This document shows positions 63,435-64,000 of a stretch of 64,000 nucleotides of DNA, one piece after another. Source of the stretch: Planococcus liqunii (GTDB lineage: Bacteria > Bacillota > Bacilli > Bacillales_A > Planococcaceae); the NCBI RefSeq assembly GCF_030413595.1, contig NZ_CP129238.1:2418001-2482000 (forward strand), in the 5' to 3' direction. The position numbers and the translations under genes were made by a program. The number at the start of each line of letters is the position of its first letter. Position 1 is the first letter of the stretch. The notes under the pieces are model-generated. The model had not been told where the DNA came from and searched no databases. It was given only the letters and a program-made list of their open reading frames with translations.

Positions 63435-64000
63435 TTATTCTTTTTCCTCATAAAAATCAAAATCGTCAAGCTCTTCACCGGACTCAACCAGTTCGATTGT
63501 TGAATTTTCATTTGGGTAAATCCCAAGTTCACGGGCATCCGTTTCGCTCTTGATATCGATTTTCCAGCCTGTCAGTTTTGCAGCAAGACGCGCGTTTTGT
63601 CCGCGTTTACCGATTGCCAATGACAATTGATAATCCGGTACCACAACGGTTGTCGATTTTTCGGCTTCGTTGACTTGGACGTCCAGAACTTTTGAAGGGC
63701 TAAGCGCATTTGCGACAAACACTACCGGTTCTTCGGACCATTCAACGATATCAATTTTCTCGCCGTTCAATTCGTTGACGATTGTCTGAACGCGTGCGCC
63801 TTTTGCTCCAACACATGAGCCGACCGGGTCAATATCGTCGCGGTGTGCAACGACAGAAATCTTCGAACGGTCTCCAGCTTCACGTGCAATTGATTTGATT
63901 TCAACGATTCCTTCGAAAATCTCAGGAACTTCGTTTTCAAACAAGCGGCGAAGCAATCCAGGGTGCGTACGGGATACAAATACCTGAGGCCCGCGCGTTG
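63435..64000 (-). CDS. nusA: Transcription factor NusA, N-terminus beyond the window
   Basis: The C-terminal 188 or so residues of NusA, which affects pausing, termination and antitermination. The frame is open to base 64000 ([20 protein letters not shown] is read past the first in-window ATG), so the gene continues past the edge. KH1 has [17 protein letters not shown] and [19 protein letters not shown]2 has [20 protein letters not shown]. The end is the short acidic tail ([14 protein letters not shown]) of Firmicutes NusA without the extra E. coli repeats. It heads ylxR-ylxQ-infB-ylxP-rbfA. Confidence 0.96.
   Translation of the reverse strand, partial: TRGPQVFVSRTHPGLLRRLFENEVPEIFEGIVEIKSIAREAGDRSKISVVAHRDDIDPVGSCVGAKGARVQTIVNELNGEKIDIVEWSEEPVVFVANALSPSKVLDVQVNEAEKSTTVVVPDYQLSLAIGKRGQNARLAAKLTGWKIDIKSETDARELGIYPNENSTIELVESGEELDDFDFYEEKE

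Overview
The window is a stretch of ordinary low-GC Gram-positive (Firmicutes, Bacillales) chromosome. Gene order and protein sequences follow Bacillus subtilis closely: lexA-yneA-yneB-ynzC-tkt-yneF, glnR-glnA with ynbB, miaA-hfq, mutS-mutL, miaB-ymcA, rny-ymdB, recA-cinA, pgsA-rodZ(ymfM)-ymfK-ymfI-ymfH-ymfF, and nusA-ylxR-ylxQ-infB-ylxP-rbfA-truB-ribF-rpsO-pnp-mlpA-asd-rnjB-spoIIIE. Several genes that sit inside these blocks in B. subtilis and serve sporulation (sirA, cotE, spoVS, spoVK, spoVFAB) are missing at the expected junctions. This fits a non-sporulating Planococcaceae member such as Planococcus or a close relative. That assignment is inference; no rRNA or tRNA gene is present to confirm it.

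Layout. 1-4.8 kb: a partial nucleotidyltransferase, a T-box-controlled short prolyl-tRNA synthetase, a HAD phosphatase coupled to a Nudix hydrolase, a GNAT acetyltransferase and YqkK. 4.8-8.3 kb: thiolase and, divergently, HMG-CoA lyase with the YqkD hydrolase, then a small possibly conflict-associated domain protein. 8.4-12.9 kb: the SOS locus (yneA-yneB and lexA diverge from a spacer with three LexA boxes) plus tkt and yneF. 13-15.8 kb: a methyltransferase and an island of five small poorly known proteins, two of which look paralogous. 15.9-19.8 kb: glnRA with its own operator, ynbB, and a TRIC/YvgT channel. 19.8-28.5 kb: rhodanese, hfq, miaA, a lipase-like hydrolase overlapping glpD, mutL and mutS. 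28.6-42 kb: RNA-processing and cell-shape genes (ymcA, miaB, ymdB, rny), recA, cinA, pgsA, rodZ and two M16 peptidase homologues. 42.7-48.2 kb: the nupNOPQ nucleoside ABC transporter with its GntR regulator. 48.4-64 kb: spoIIIE, rnjB, asd, mlpA, pnp, rpsO and the nusA-infB translation operon, with nusA running off the right edge.

Most genes (about 57 of 64) lie on the minus strand, and rho-independent terminators mark the ends of most transcription units. The non-coding structure most worth attention is a family of roughly 120-bp palindromic intergenic repeats. It occurs in two clusters (28.6-28.9 kb and 42.07-42.6 kb) and in both clusters a type I unit is followed by a type II unit. A separate 96-bp inverted-repeat element lies in the pnp leader. 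I did not find CRISPR arrays, prophage, insertion sequences or an obviously new multigene system. The least explained coding material is the small-protein island at 13.8-15.8 kb and the 90-residue protein at 7980-8252.
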